A stretch of 64,000 nucleotides of DNA from Vandiemenella viatica (GCA_031002005.1 JARYHS010013631.1:70925832-70989831); one strand, 5' to 3'; counted from the first letter of the stretch, positions 33,501 through 48,500 are shown. The notes: generated by a model not told the origin, from the letters alone. Numbers and translations are program-made.

Positions 33501-36500
33501 TAAGCTACAACAGAAATGAAATAGGTTATTACTATCTGATAAATGAACTCAGATGAAAAAGAAAAAAGCCTTTGTGTGAATAACATATGCCATTACTCGA
33601 CTGTACTTACCGTCTCTTGCATCATCATGGTGAGGTTCAGTAACTCTTCACGTGCTATCTCCAGCTGGTGAGATGTCTCAAGATGAGTATGCCTAAGCGC
33701 TGCCAATTCTCGTTGCACAACAAATGTAGTCTCTTCTTCTTCTGCACGAGATACTTGACCTCGTACCAACCTATCTGCGAGCTCACTTGACTCTGCCTCC
33801 AACAACTCCACACGCTGTCTCAGTAAGCGATTCTCCGTTCGCAGCCGCTATAATGTGAAAAAGAATTTGTAAATGTATGCTATTACTCAAAAATTATTAA
33901 ATGTGGTTGAAGTGGGAGTTATTAAGCTAAACTGGTATTGTAATGGTATTCACAGAATGTGAAAAATCTGAATAAAGAGGCATTCTTAACTAACTTTCCA
34001 TATACCAGATTGCTTATGAAGGGTTAATTTCAGCTTTTTAATAGTCTATAGCAGAGAGCATTTATAGGAGACAAGCCGGGTGAGGATAATGTTGAATTAG
34101 GTATACCATAGTTCATTTACAAATGTTCGCAAGAACAAACAGTTGAAGTAACAACACACTTCAGGGGGAAAATCATTTTTAAATGGCAATTCTGAATTCA
34201 AGTAATGTAAGAATGATTTATTGAACCAAAACAGCCTTCCAAAGGATTATTCAATATCTATATGCCACTGCTAGTCACCTTGATAGCAACATGTGTTACC
34301 TGCCCCTCTTTGGAACAAGTAATCGCTCAATAGCTTTATGAAAAATACTGCATGTTAGTATCTCAGGCAGTTGAATTTATTGTATGACAATTTACTGTAG
34401 CATAAATTTCAAGCAGTGGTTGGCGCAGTGCCAAGAGTTCGGACACTTAATGCGATGGTCGCAGGTTCCAGTCTCCCTGTGGAAACTTTTTTTTTATTCT
34501 TTGACTTCTTTTAAATATTTATTTTTGTTTTTATTTGTTAATTTTTTACACTTTTACTTAATTTATTTATATTTTTACAAAAGGCATGGTAAGTCATTAT
34601 TTTGACATGAACCATGGAAAATTATATGCATTTACTATCATACAGTTCATGAATCGAATGTGCTGGAGTGATATCATGGGCGCCGGGAGGGGGTGCAAGG
34701 GGGTGCACTGGCACCCCCCTGCTATGAAAGAAAATACACAGAAAAAGATTAAGAAACAAAAATTCTATTATTAAATTCACTGTTTGAATAATAACTTAAG
34801 AAGCCTAGGTTGTTGTCCAAATTTGTTCAACACCTTGTCAATAAATTCAGTATCCTTAATTAATAAGTGTTATGTATAATGTATTTAAAAAAAAAAAAAA
34901 ACCTGATGCACCCCCTTTAAAGTAATGCTGCCGGCCCATGAGTGATATTCATCCTAAAAATGGGGGAAGCAATAACTGTTTCACCACCTTGCAGATGTAA
35001 TAATTGCCGCATTTCAACAATTACAGTATTACAATTAAAGTATCCATATAAAAACAAACTTGGTTTAATCCAATAAAAGGTTCTTTCTCAACGCTCACAG
35101 AAAGTTAGGCAGCAAACCACATGTAACACATAATGTTTCCAAATATTGGCAAGGATACCTGGTAATGTACGATGGAATGTACATTGATGCAATCTTCTCA
35201 GGATTCTCTTTCAATAATATTAGAAGAGTTTTGAATTTTTCTGATAAAGTTCTTCACCTGTCTATAAAATTATACATCACAGGTAACACTAGTGGAGAGT
35301 ATCTGGGGGAAATCACTTTGATGCTGAATGTTGGCAATCCTTCATCATCTTGGAAAACCTAATCGTATAACTGTGGATTTGTTTGATCTCGTCATGAGTC
35401 AATTACTATTGTTTTTGTACAGGTACTGAAGACTGCTCCAAGGTCAAACTAAACCAAACAGATCAGAAGTGCTCATGTATGCGTTTAGTACAATTCCTCA
35501 GGGAAAGTTATAAAAAAAAGTGTAATATGTTATATAGTTTATAATCTACACTTCTATACTATTATAAATCTGTAAGCAAGCTGCATGTGTCCCTTTATTT
35601 GAATGGAAGCCCCGCAAAAACTATGGCAGCATTTGGACGGGGTTTTCAAATTTTTAAAGCTAATGGTCCGTATCAAAATCTGAGTGAATTGCTAATGACT
35701 CATATGTACCAATGGATGGAGGAAATAATTAAATACATTTCTAGACATAGTATTAAAAGGTACGAATCACACTGTAATTGAGATGTTCACTCCTTAAAAA
35801 AAAAAAAAAAAAAATGTAACGCTACTCAACTTAAAATTCTGTTTAATATTGACTTCGAATATTTAGTTTTCGGTTCTTGAACACAGTAAATAAATGGAAT
35901 ACCAGAATCAGATGTAATAATCATTACTAATACTTCATTAACTGTAAAAATGATACATTTGACGCATTTGACCACAGATGAATATACTGGTCTCTGGATT
36001 GCTTATATTATATTTGTCTTTGGCCATATATTCTTGGTTTCATGTATTTTGATAAGTATAATTAAAAGGAAATAGTTACTCAAACCATTACATAATAGAT
36101 TATAAATCAAAATTCCTGGAACAACTGTTGATGTTACTGTTTTCTTTATTTCCATACGCGTTTCGCCCTTATGGTGTGGGGCGTCCTCAGTGGAGCTAGG
36201 GTGATGGTACTTACATGGCGATCTGGAATAGCAGTTTATGCATCTTACAGTTCACAATTATAAAAACTGTTTTACACATATTACTGAATAAACACTGGCA
36301 TTGTATCCATTGCAACTGCAAACTTCTTGTTTCATTTGTCTCCAACATACTTGTAATATACACAAGTTATAAACAACAAGTATATAATGTAGCAGACAAA
36401 TGAAACAAGAAGTTTGCAGTTGCAATGGATACAATGCCAGTGCTTATTCAGTAATATGTGTAAAACAGTTTTTATAATTTTGAAATAGAAGATCTGTAAG

Positions 36501-39500
36501 ATGCATAAACTGCTGTTCCAGATTGCCATGTAAATACCATCACCCTAGCTCCACTGAAGAGGCCCCACAACATAAGGGCGAAACGCGTATGGAAATAAAG
36601 AAAACAGTAACATCAACAGTTGTTCCAGACGGAATTTTGATTTATAATCTATTATCCAACAACTGCGGAAGATGGCCTACAACCAGATTTGCATTACATA
36701 ATATTTAACTCTTCAATAAGAGTAACAGAAGTTTAACATTTATGGTAAGTAATTTTGTGATTAATATAGATAGCACGGGATTTTCCCTATACAGTATCGC
36801 CGCAATTTGATAGTGATAAACAATTATATCGTTTACCGGTAGTTCTCAATATATTGCAAGACAAAATCAGTTATATGTACAGTTCCTTGTGCCTTTGGAG
36901 ACGTTTTTAATCTGCTCCAGGCCACATTTTAACCTAGCCACAAGAATAAACTCTAAATGGTGATACAGCAATGTCTTATTCTGCGTGTTTTAGTACTATT
37001 GCAGTTCAAACTGAAGTTATATTTTGAAATTAATTCTTATAATTTATGCTGGGCGTACTTTGAATCCTGAAATCCTGCCATTGCAAAAAAAAAAAAAAAA
37101 AATGTAATTATGGATGCATTCCATGCATTTATGTGTATCTGCATCGCTTGATTTTGAAGCGACAATATCAGTATAGATTGTCGTTAGGTCGAAATGCAGC
37201 CTGAACATGAATGTTCTTGGAACAACAAAAGGCATGAGGCATTCAATTATTGTTAAATATAATTAATAAGCTGTTTTAATGAATGCAATGTTAGTGATTA
37301 AGTGTAATCACCAAAACAAACCAACCGCTGTGCATGTCCAGCCTATACCATGTGGCAATGAAGACATTTTTTTACTGATCCAGGCCATTTTTCAATCTAA
37401 CCATTTCAATTTTGAGATACGATGAAGAAAGATGGCTAGAAGTTCGGGTACATGCATAGAAGTTATAAGCAAAAGATACATTTTATTATCTACGGCATGA
37501 GAATGCACTATACAAATACGGCATACGAAACATGGCTACAATTTTAGATTCATTGTTGTAAATTCTATCGTTGGCGGCAGATATATTTTTATAAATGGCT
37601 AGAATGCACTGTCAAAACTATCACAGACAGTAACATTTGTCGCCTTTATGTCTAAGGTACATTTGTTTTTGCATTCATAGGCAGTTTCTATCCTCCGGAA
37701 AAGTGTCACAAATTTCTGACCAAGAGGTCAACTGATTTTCATACGTCCTTATTGGACTGTTAGCGATAATGTTTCATGTAGCTTCAATTCTTATTATAAA
37801 GTACTCAATATCCTCTGCTATCATTCAAAAAAGTTGTCAAGCTGTTGAATATTCTGTAACCTCAACTCATTGGAGAAGGTGACTACTCGTCATCACTGAT
37901 TTTGGCCAAATTACTGTAGTAGGGTTTAACTAGAATTGAAAGTGACTCAAGTGGGAACTTCAGATGACCAAGCATTTATTTAAGGAAAAAAAAAAGGTTT
38001 CGCGGATATGGTGATAAACAGTCTTTTACGTTAGCATAGGTTGGAAGTCATGTTTAGTGCAGAATTCAGAATTGCATTAATCTGAAATGTTTTTGTCAGT
38101 GATGAATTATTTGGTTTTTTTATTTGTAATTTTATTTAATATGTTTTGTAATAGTTACCATGAAACAACTCAAAGAATAGATTGACACTAGTCCACACAG
38201 AAAATAAAAGTATGTCTTAGTTTAATTCTGTGTACGGAATAAACTATATATGTCAGCAACAATGGTGGGGGTGGGGGAGTGGGGTGGAGAAATGATGATG
38301 TGATATTTATAACAAAAGGAAAGATAAAATACATCCATCACTTTCCAAAGTTGAAGGGAGTACTCCACCAACAAAAAGCATTTTTTGTGTTTGTGGAGTG
38401 TTTTTTGTTATTGCTGCCCTTTTCCATTCAACTTTGGCGACTGGTGGGTTTATAGCTTCGCTGTCCGGATATTTTAGCTACCATGATTAACTGTATAACC
38501 CTTTGTTTCTATATTCTGTTCTTAGTTTTTATTACATATTTGTGTATTGCTTTTAGCAATGGTATGGATAGGGTTTGTGTTGGGTCTGTTATATCCTTGA
38601 TCCTTAGTTCACCTTTTATTATTTCTCTCCTTATGTCGCTGTATTGTTTGCACCTCAGTAGAAAGAGATATATATCTTCCATGTCATCACACTGATGGCA
38701 CTTCGGGCTGTCCACGATCTTCATGGCGTGCATTCTGTCTCATAGGAGTGCAAGCCCTGTTCTCAGTCTGCTTATTACCATTATCTTGCTTCTGTTTATT
38801 TTTAAGGGGGTGTACCGTGGTTTGTAGTCCAGTTTCCTTGCTATGACTTTATACCACAGGTTTTTTTTTTCAGTTCTTCCTCTATTCCTCTTTTGTTCCA
38901 CTTCTTCACTACGTGTGTGATTGTGTGGTTGTAATTGGTGTAGGGGATGGGAATCTCCCCTATAATTGGTGTATTTAGTTGTCCCTGGGCTATGGTATCT
39001 GCCGCTTCAGTTCCTCTTACACCGACATGCCTGGGATCCATTGCAGTTTGATGTTCCTTCCCCCTGTTGTTGCCTTGATTATTAGCCTGGCTGCCTCAAA
39101 TGCTAAGAAATTTTAACAAGTGCCTGTGGGGATTCCTTTTATGGCATGCAGAGTGATTCTGGTGTCAGCAATTAACTGCGTTAACTATACCCACTTCCTT
39201 TCTGCACTGGATTGCTTTTAACTTCGCTATAATCTCTGCTGAAAATATTGACTTTGGGATTGGCAGTCTACACGCCTCTTGCACCATGTCGATGTATGCT
39301 GATGGTCTGAATTCCTCGCTCTCTTGATCCATCAGTATATATTTGTCACTATCCCTCCCACCTTGGGTTTAAAGTTTGCAGAGACAGCTGCTTTATGATC
39401 TCACTATTTTGCTCCTTCTTTGACACTTCTGCTATCAGGTCTATATACTGTATATACATGTTAGTCCAGTTCTGTCCTTGGTCACAGTTCTCATTCACCA

Positions 39501-42500
39501 TACATATTGTTGACTTCCATGGTTGCTGTGTTCCATTGGTTATTTCCCAGTATTTAAAAGACTTGGGCTCTTGTGTGATTCACGAGTTTTTCACAGAGTG
39601 TTTGTGCACTAATGCACATACTTTTCTCCCCCAGTGGATGACTGCTGTTGGTACTTACTTTTAACCAGAATTTTAGGCCCAGTTTCTTCCTTCTTAAGAT
39701 AGGGGTGATGCAGTGTCCACTTCCAGTGCCAAGACTGGTGGTGTTCATAGAAAGCTGCCCATTTTACCTTTCCTTTCCATATAAAACTGAATGTGTAAAC
39801 TTTTATGGATATGATACTGTCCTGAAACGGATTTCAGTTATTATTAAAAATACAGTTTTCTGTTCGTACCCATTTCACTCAAGAGACCTGGATAAAAATA
39901 AATTTTAAATTTATCTCAAAATGGAGCATCATATTTCACTTGACAGCATGAACTTTAGTCAAATTTCCATCATTTGTGTAAAAATGTGTACCTACCCGTA
40001 GTTCAACCATTTCTTCCTGTTCTTTTGTCTTCATTACTGTGTAGTCTTTTTCCAGCTTTTTCATCTTCTTAGGGTTATACTTAATATTATATGCCAGCTG
40101 CATCAAGCCATCAATATCAGCTTCAGCTTTAGGAGGCAGGTCTTTCTGGAAGAACTGAAACATTGGAATGCATAAATCGTTTTATTGCATATGACATACA
40201 CTAAGCATACTATATTCTACTAACACTGCACACACAAAAATGAACTAAACCACCTTGAAGACTTCTAGGTTCTTCAGGTAGTACCACATACTGGTATAAA
40301 ATGGTGACATTTTGAATAACACACTATGGCATTCCTGTAGCGTAGTGATTGAAATGTAAGCATTCTTTACCATTAAGTGTCATCTGTAAAGCCTAGAAAC
40401 CAACTCCAGCAACAGATCCCTTCTGCTGAATACCACCTATAAGCACTCCACAAAAATGGTTCGAAACGTTAAACACTGTGTGGTTATCACATGATTATTT
40501 GTTATTCCTTGTTTACCAAGCATGCTCGTATAAACTCCTTGGAGTTTTTGTTCTATATTAGTTGCTAGGGGAGATCGTTGTATAGTAAAGGGGGAAGAAA
40601 TAAGCTACTGTCAACTAGACTAAGAATTGTACAACTTATAACGAAGTCTGATCCCAATTTAATTTATGTATAGTTCTGCTGGTGTTGGTGGCAGATATTG
40701 TAACAAATATTTATCTGAATTAAATTTATTTCAAGAAGAAAGGAACACTTACTTATCTCTCAGTCATTAATTCATTTCTTATTTGCAGAAGAAAGATAAG
40801 CAACGATGTACTGATAAGTAGGTAACCTGGTTTGCATCAATAACTATTAAACATCTAATAAGTGGACGTACCCAGCAGAATAATTTAAAAAAAAATATTA
40901 CAAGTAGAACTATAATTAACAATAAAAATGAAAGGAGTATTGGTAAACAGTTAAGCAGAAATGATTAAATCGGCATACAAACGGGTATTTACACACACAA
41001 AGTACAGTTTTAAAGTTTTAACTTTTATTTTGTTTTCAGTGATACAATACCTACAACGTATCATTATAAGTAGCTGCTTTATACGGAAATTTGTGAAGCA
41101 GTTCTGGAAGCAAGGCCACTTTCTCCACCAGTCCGAAACTAGTACTAACCTGTTGAATTTGTATTAGCTGCTTCCACACGATGTCCTCTTTATATTTTGA
41201 ACTCTCCTTTTTCAGAATAGTAGCCACAAATTAAATTAAAAATGCCAAAATATGACACTCTGCACAACTGCAAAACATTAGCAGCACTGCAAAAATGACA
41301 CAAAAATTATCAGTACAGGGCTCATATCAACCTAAATAGGTTCATTTTGTCATAGTGGTCATGGTTAGGTTGAAATGCAGTCTGGACCAAGAGAACAATA
41401 AAATGCAGAAGAACGTGTTAAGCGTACTTACAAGTGTTGTACATTAGTACAGTATGTATGTACCGTACTGTAAATAAAAGTCATTGTTTGCTGAACATCT
41501 CAAAGTAGGCAGTTTGACTGTATTCATCCATTTTCAGGCATCTGCTTGACAGTGAGAAGTTGCATGTGGTCACACTCGGGCTGACGCTCCATCCACTTCA
41601 ACACAGTTTTAAGGCCAACAAATGTTTGACTAACTGGTGGTCCCGTGTCTGCTTCAACTTCGATATTAAGGTCATCCTCTTCCTCGACACTTTCTTCCCT
41701 CACACTTTCAGTAAGTTCATCATCATTTAGAATTTCATACCCAGGGTCTGACAAATTGCAAACCACCCACTCTCCTATATCTTCAGCACTAATTTCAGAA
41801 CATCCAGGAATTTTCAAAAGAATGTTTCTTAATGCCTCAAGTGACAAGTCATCCCCATTTTCTCCTGTCTCTTCCCTTTTCTTTTCCTCCATTTCTTTCT
41901 CTTCTTCGGTTGGCATGCCTTTCAACTTGTTCCATGCACGTCTTAATGTAACTGCCTTAAGCGATTTGGATATTCAAGATTCGGATAATCGGAGTCCGGA
42001 TAGTTGGAGTTCTACTGTATATGGCAAATTCATTCTGCAGCATCCATCTCAGAAATGGTGCACTGTTTACAACAGAAGCTGCTTGTATCAGTATGAAAAT
42101 GGCGAATGTTGTACTACATCTAGGACAAATATTAAATTCTATCTGTTAATTTCGTGAGACTTTTCACAATAGAGGGAAGCTTAAATGGCAAGAAAACATA
42201 AGAACAAAGGATTTAACAGACAATTCAAGACATTGTCATTGATCTTGTAGCAACTGCAGCTTCTAATAACTGCATGTCACTCATATTTCAGCCTTTATAT
42301 TTAAATTTGTGTCAACTTTTTTGAAAAAGGAGAGCACAAAACGTTAAGAGGACTTCGTGTGGAAGCAGTTACAACAAATTTCGACAGGTTAGAGACTGGT
42401 GGAGAAAGTGACATCCTCCCTGCTGCTCTTTCAAGCAACAGCGTAAAGGACATAAAATACATGTGATGAAATGGTATGGCTATGTCTCTCTAGCGTTTAA

Positions 42501-45500
42501 ACCTAATAAAAGAAATTGAACTGAGTAAAATAGTTTAAAATTATTTTGCCATAAATACAAAAATATTTAAACCTACCTTTAACATTCCTTCCATGTCAAG
42601 ACAAAGCAACTCTTCTTTTCCAATTGTCAGCAATGCAAGAGCTACTTTGAAAATTATTTCCATTCCTTCAGAAAGGAACACATCCATGATTCTGAAACAA
42701 AGTATTAAAATTTATAATTCCAATCTGCAAAAGGGTTACCGATGCCTAAATGATTTTATTCCACATTGTGTAATACACAGTGCTCTTCTTATGGAGCAAA
42801 ATGAAAATAATTATATAATTTCAATCATTCGAAAACTAAGCTCCACTACAATTAACTACATGGATGAGTGTTACCCAGGGCGCACATTGAGCTGTGTGGC
42901 GCAGTAGGGGCAGCGCAGAGCAGGGCAGGGCAGGGCAGCACGGAAACAGAAACTGTGTCGGGCAGTTGCCCGCACATATTAGAGCGCAGTTTCGTGCGGC
43001 ACTCTATAAAGCATTGTTGTGTTGTGTGACAAACCGACAAAAAAGCGTAACCAAATACTTGTCGGTGCAAAAACTTGATTTTTGATTACTGAATCAGACT
43101 GGGATGCCGAGATTGGAAAATTGTTATTAGTTTAACAGAAGCCGAGTTAGATAAAACTATGAAAAATTAAGTATATGAAAAGAAGAAACTCTCATTTGGC
43201 TTTTGCAGTGCCAAGAGAATTCTCAAAAGATTATTTCTGGATGACTAAAGTGGATATTCACGGCATATTGTAAGGTGTTTTCTTCTCGACAACGCTCAAA
43301 TACCTATTAGAACTGAAGAAAATCTCGCAGTATTTTCGTCATTATTTATTTAATTATTTAGTGTTTGACGGTACATGACAGTTATAAGAATGTTTTTTAT
43401 ATTATTATTATTTCATATCATATTTTTAAGAAAACTATATAACAGAACATAAGAAACATTTAAAACTAAAAAACCAGTGATCAACAAATAATTCGGGAAA
43501 AAAAGTCTCTCTCGGGGACACTATTGAATAATGTAGTACAAATAAGAAAACAAATAATGTAATAACAGCCTATATATCAATCTTTTTTCAAAGTATTATT
43601 AAAAATGAATTTTAAAAAAAGTGAAAATTTTAAGTGGACAGTTGTATGATAAATAATGCTGAATTTACTCGCCACTTATTGGGCTCACTGTCCAAATTTC
43701 TTGTTTAACTTTAATTTTTATGTATTTATTTTGACTGTTATTGTGAATCGCAGGTTGGTTATGCACCAGTTTAATCAATTTTTCTTATTCCATAGTTGAA
43801 AATGATTTTAAGTAAAGCAAGATTATAAATAACGCAAGAAGCGTTACGGCAAAAACCGGCACGAGTGAGTTGCGTGACACAGTTTCTGTGTTGTGGACAC
43901 AGAGTGGCGCAGGCCACGTGTAGCACAGTACTGCGCTGCCCTGCCTTGCGTCTCAATACGCGCTGTTCCGCCCCAAAAGGTAGAGACACAGAAACTGTGC
44001 TGCATCGTCTTCGTCAACTGCGCGTCAGTGTGCACCCGGCCTTAGGAGTGGCATAAAAAATGGTATTTCAAGGAATTATGAATGTGTTAATGCTGATCCT
44101 GACAATGATTTACTGAGGTGGCCTGTTTATTTGCTTATTATATCTATTAAACAATCAAATTATACACTATTCATCTAAGATTAGACCATACCATTTCCTC
44201 TAATGGAGATCTAAAAAATTATCTAATAGTTCTGTTGTCCCCTTTATTTCCGTATTTCATGCCCTATTGTAACAAGCATTTGAACACCTGCATAGTAGTA
44301 TAAATATACAGATTCTAACAAACTAATAAAATATTATACATAGTTCTTTCACCCTCAACAAATAGCCACTTTGATATCAAGTAACCATAGCAGCATTTAA
44401 TTAAGATGTAACACAAGTTAGTTTGACATCTGGGAAGAAAAAGTCCAGAAGGGATATACCTAACTTCTTCTTAAGACTGACAATATCAGGTTGGCCTCTG
44501 AATTGTTCATATTGTGACCAAACATTCCACTTCTATGGAAATAAGATACTTGACAGTTTTTTTACATCAAAACTTAATGACTAGAGACCAGATTTCATGC
44601 ATTTGCATAGTAAGCCTATTTTAACCGGTTATTGCATATTTTATCTAAAACCTAGTGATAAGAAATATTTTCGTTATACCTGTATTTACAATATTTTTCG
44701 GTAGTGTATCTAGTTAATAAATAAAATTTTACGTTGCAGCTGGAATAAACTACTAGCAGCACTGCTCTTAGTCTACGACGACTCACTGAAGAACTAAGAT
44801 CCACGTTTGGGAATGTAAATAAACTGATTTCATCAACAAAGAAAGCGTTTCTTAAGGCACATTCTCATAATAATGCCTATAAAAAAAATTGCCAAATGTA
44901 CCTTTACCTCCGGAACCAGTGTTAACTCGATGGACAGCGTGGGTTGAAGCAGTATTGTTTTACAATGAACATTTTGAGGACATTGAAGGTGTAGTAAACA
45001 ACTTTGATAGTGGAGAGGCTTTGACAGTTTTCCAGTACAAGGAAGCATTTAACAATTCTAGTATTAATACCACTGCTGTGATTACCATTCATTTTTCCCC
45101 ACATTCCTGCGAATATTAAAAAGCTTGAAACTCAAGGCTTGATGTTGAATGAAACTGTTCAGTTAATGAATAAAATCCACATTGCCAGAGGTATTACTGT
45201 GTAAACTTAAAGTGAAGTTTAAAAAAATTTTGAACAATAACCCAAGATTTGAATGTTTGTGTAAAATTGATAGTTTTAGTAATGAGACGGGTGAATTTTT
45301 TCAAGAAACAATGACTGCTAACACAGCACCCAATTTCATATTCTGCCCAGCTACATCAGTGAATGTGGAATGGTCCCTCTCAACTTATAAAAATACTTTG
45401 AGAGATTGAAGAAACAATCTTACTATTGAATATTTGGAACGTTTTCAAAAGTTAGAAACAAAAAGTTAAATAATTGTTAATCATCAAATTTATAAATGTG

Positions 45501-48500
45501 TTATTCAACTACTTACTAATTGCATGCTGATTTTGAAATAAAACTCTAAAAATGACTATTGTTATATTGTATAATGTTGCAGATGTTGACATTTTTATGC
45601 ATATTTTAAGCATTTTTCATGCATATTTGCATGCATATTTCTAGCTTTTGTGTTGCATATAATCCCATCTCTATTAATGACACACAGTTAATCATGAATT
45701 AGCCAATGACTTGCAAGAATTATTCAGCCATTATACTAACCTGCAGGCAACAGGTAGAGGCAATGCAGTGGTGAAGAGGGTGAGAAACCAGCTGCTAGCA
45801 TACATGCTTGTGTGAAAACTCTGGGACTGGAAATGCATATGCAAATCTGGGATCAGCTCCTGAAAACATTAAACAATCAGTTAGATACCGTATGTGCCAT
45901 ATTCTTTCACAATGGTTCATTCCCATAAAAACAACTTAGTATTTTCTTTTGATCTGTATGTATCTCTTGTAACAGACTAAAGTACCAATGATGCAACTAA
46001 GGAAAATGGAAGCGGCTTCTAGGCGATATAGTACCAAAGGAGATTAAAAGGACAAATAGGAATAGAGACAAAAAAGAAGAACACTACGCCCATAACACAG
46101 GAAAGATGAATGGTACATATCTAACTATTGATATGCAAATGCCACCAAGACTTCCTCAAAGAGCAATGACTTTTTTTTAAAATAATAAACTGCAGGGTAA
46201 ATAATTAAGGAAAGGGAAATAAACCCATCACATACCAAAATTGATGGCTGTGATGAGAGAAAACACGTAAGGTGGACACACAAATACAATATTTCGTTAT
46301 TAACCTTCTTCGTGAAACAGAGAACGAGCCATTTGGTTACGGATGTGTGTGCACTAGGAACGTTTCCCGATAGCTCAGTTTTCTCTCATCACGGCCATCA
46401 ACTTTGATATGTGATGGGTTAATTTCCCTTTCCTTTATTTCACATAGAAGCTGCTTCCTTTTTCATTAGTTTCAAAACTGCATGATTAGTATTTCTCCTA
46501 GCACCATGCTATATTAATTTTTGATAGAATTTGTCGGGTGCCGCTTTTAAATACACTACTACTCTCACTGTTAAAAATTTTGTGATGCCTGGCAATTTAT
46601 GTGTTTATATGATCTCTTTTATTCTCCAAGGCTGTCATATGCCTGAGAACATTTGGATTCTACAAAATGAAGTAGGGCAGCCTATGCCAACAGTGAATTT
46701 CACTATAAATTTTATAGTTGTTAGTTTTAGATGTGTTCACATTATTTCCATAACAGCAGCCCAATTTCCTCAGCTATGATTAGCTGAAAATGTCACAATG
46801 TTATTCTTATAATTAATGTAAACTATATTATTTTTTGTGGGGTGTTAGATACTGAACAATTTATAATTTTTTTGATGTCGAGTCCATTACTCTTTATATG
46901 GATGGATTCTTCTGATATTTTATCATTCAGCTGATACAGTTTTTCTGTGGTATGGATTGTTTTTTGATTGCGTGCTTCAAAAATCCTCTTTAAGCACCCA
47001 CACTGTATCCTTAAAAGACCATGGTAACACTGGCAGCAAGTCTCTTAGCTACGAGTACATCTTCTTTCAGAGCTGTAAGGTCAAGTGTGTGTCTGCTTCT
47101 CATACAAAAAATTGTGGCCCAGTATGTCTTACTCCTTCCTGACCAATGGAATAATGAAATCTTATTGTTCTACTCCTTCTTCACCCGCATGTTACTTAAA
47201 TACATACAGGATGAGGTGAGATTATTTTTGTCCATGTAGTTGGAGGTCAAAGGTGTCACTTATATTGCAAATAAGTGATTTTAATTCTGTATTGCGCCAA
47301 TAGTGCACAGATATTACATACTAATGTTTGTCATAATGGGAGACAAGACACCACCCAATCATGTTAAGAATCTGTTCATGAACTGGAATTTAAGATTACC
47401 TTGACAACGCTTAACAGCTCTGTGCCTTTTTCGAATAAAACAAAAGGCTGATTTGATGCCAGTTACAATGACTGCATATTCCACTAGTATATTCACAGAA
47501 ATGAACATTACTAGGATATAAACCACCTTCACTTGCATGTAGCTAATAAACTTGACAATTTATTTTACTAAAGTAATGTTATTTTATGAATGCCACAGCT
47601 GTTAAGCTGCATAAAATGTTAATGATAGTAAATATTCCTTCTGTTCCTTCAGAAGTCCTTTCTATCTGGTTTCCTATCAACCACTTGTAATCAGCCCATT
47701 TTTCACACTGATGAATACTTTTACCTATATCAATTAACACTGCTATAACATTATTGGTTTTGCAAATGTATACATTTGATGTTATTAAGTAAGTATTAAC
47801 CAAGTGCCTGGTACACCAGTGATATACCTAACAACTAACACAGTGAAGTAACAGCCAAAAAATTTACTATTCTGCAATTAAACACACAAATTTAAAATTG
47901 GTGGTCCAACAATCAACATAAACAAATTTTCATGTATTCGAGTCCAGTGATGATAAATAGTTATCTTTAAATAAACCTTCAATTAGATAAATTATTTCAC
48001 TAATGACATCAATCCAATACTTATGAAAAATAAATTGTGGCTGGGACACACAGATACAAACCACCTATTCAAGTCTTGTTGCGAGTAAATGATTTCTCAT
48101 TTATCAGCAAATTGTTAATTTTACCCCACAAAAACAAATGAAGTATAAAACATGTTCTCCACCAGGGAGCTAAAATGAATGTGCACACTGTTTATCACAC
48201 TTCACAGACCGACAGTAACAATGAGACAGAAAACAATGTCACCGCACCCTTAACCCACTGGCCTGTAATTTAAGGGAATTTCATAACCTGTGTGTATAAA
48301 TCTGGTGTCAGATACCTCTGGAAGCCTACGAAGGATTTGTAGAATCCATGCTAAACCGAATTGCTGCTGTATTGCATTTGAAAGGTGGACCAATATGGTA
48401 ATAAGTAAGTGGTCTAATTTTTTTGGCTGATCAGTGTAATTTTCCATTAGAAAAACATGGATTCTCCAAATTCAAGCCACATACTTGCAATGTTTGACCT

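Noticed and set aside
36160..36190. A certain, active hammerhead ribozyme
   Set aside because: The core words are present but stem II pairing is one base out of register and no clear cleavage site was found; reported only as hammerhead-like.
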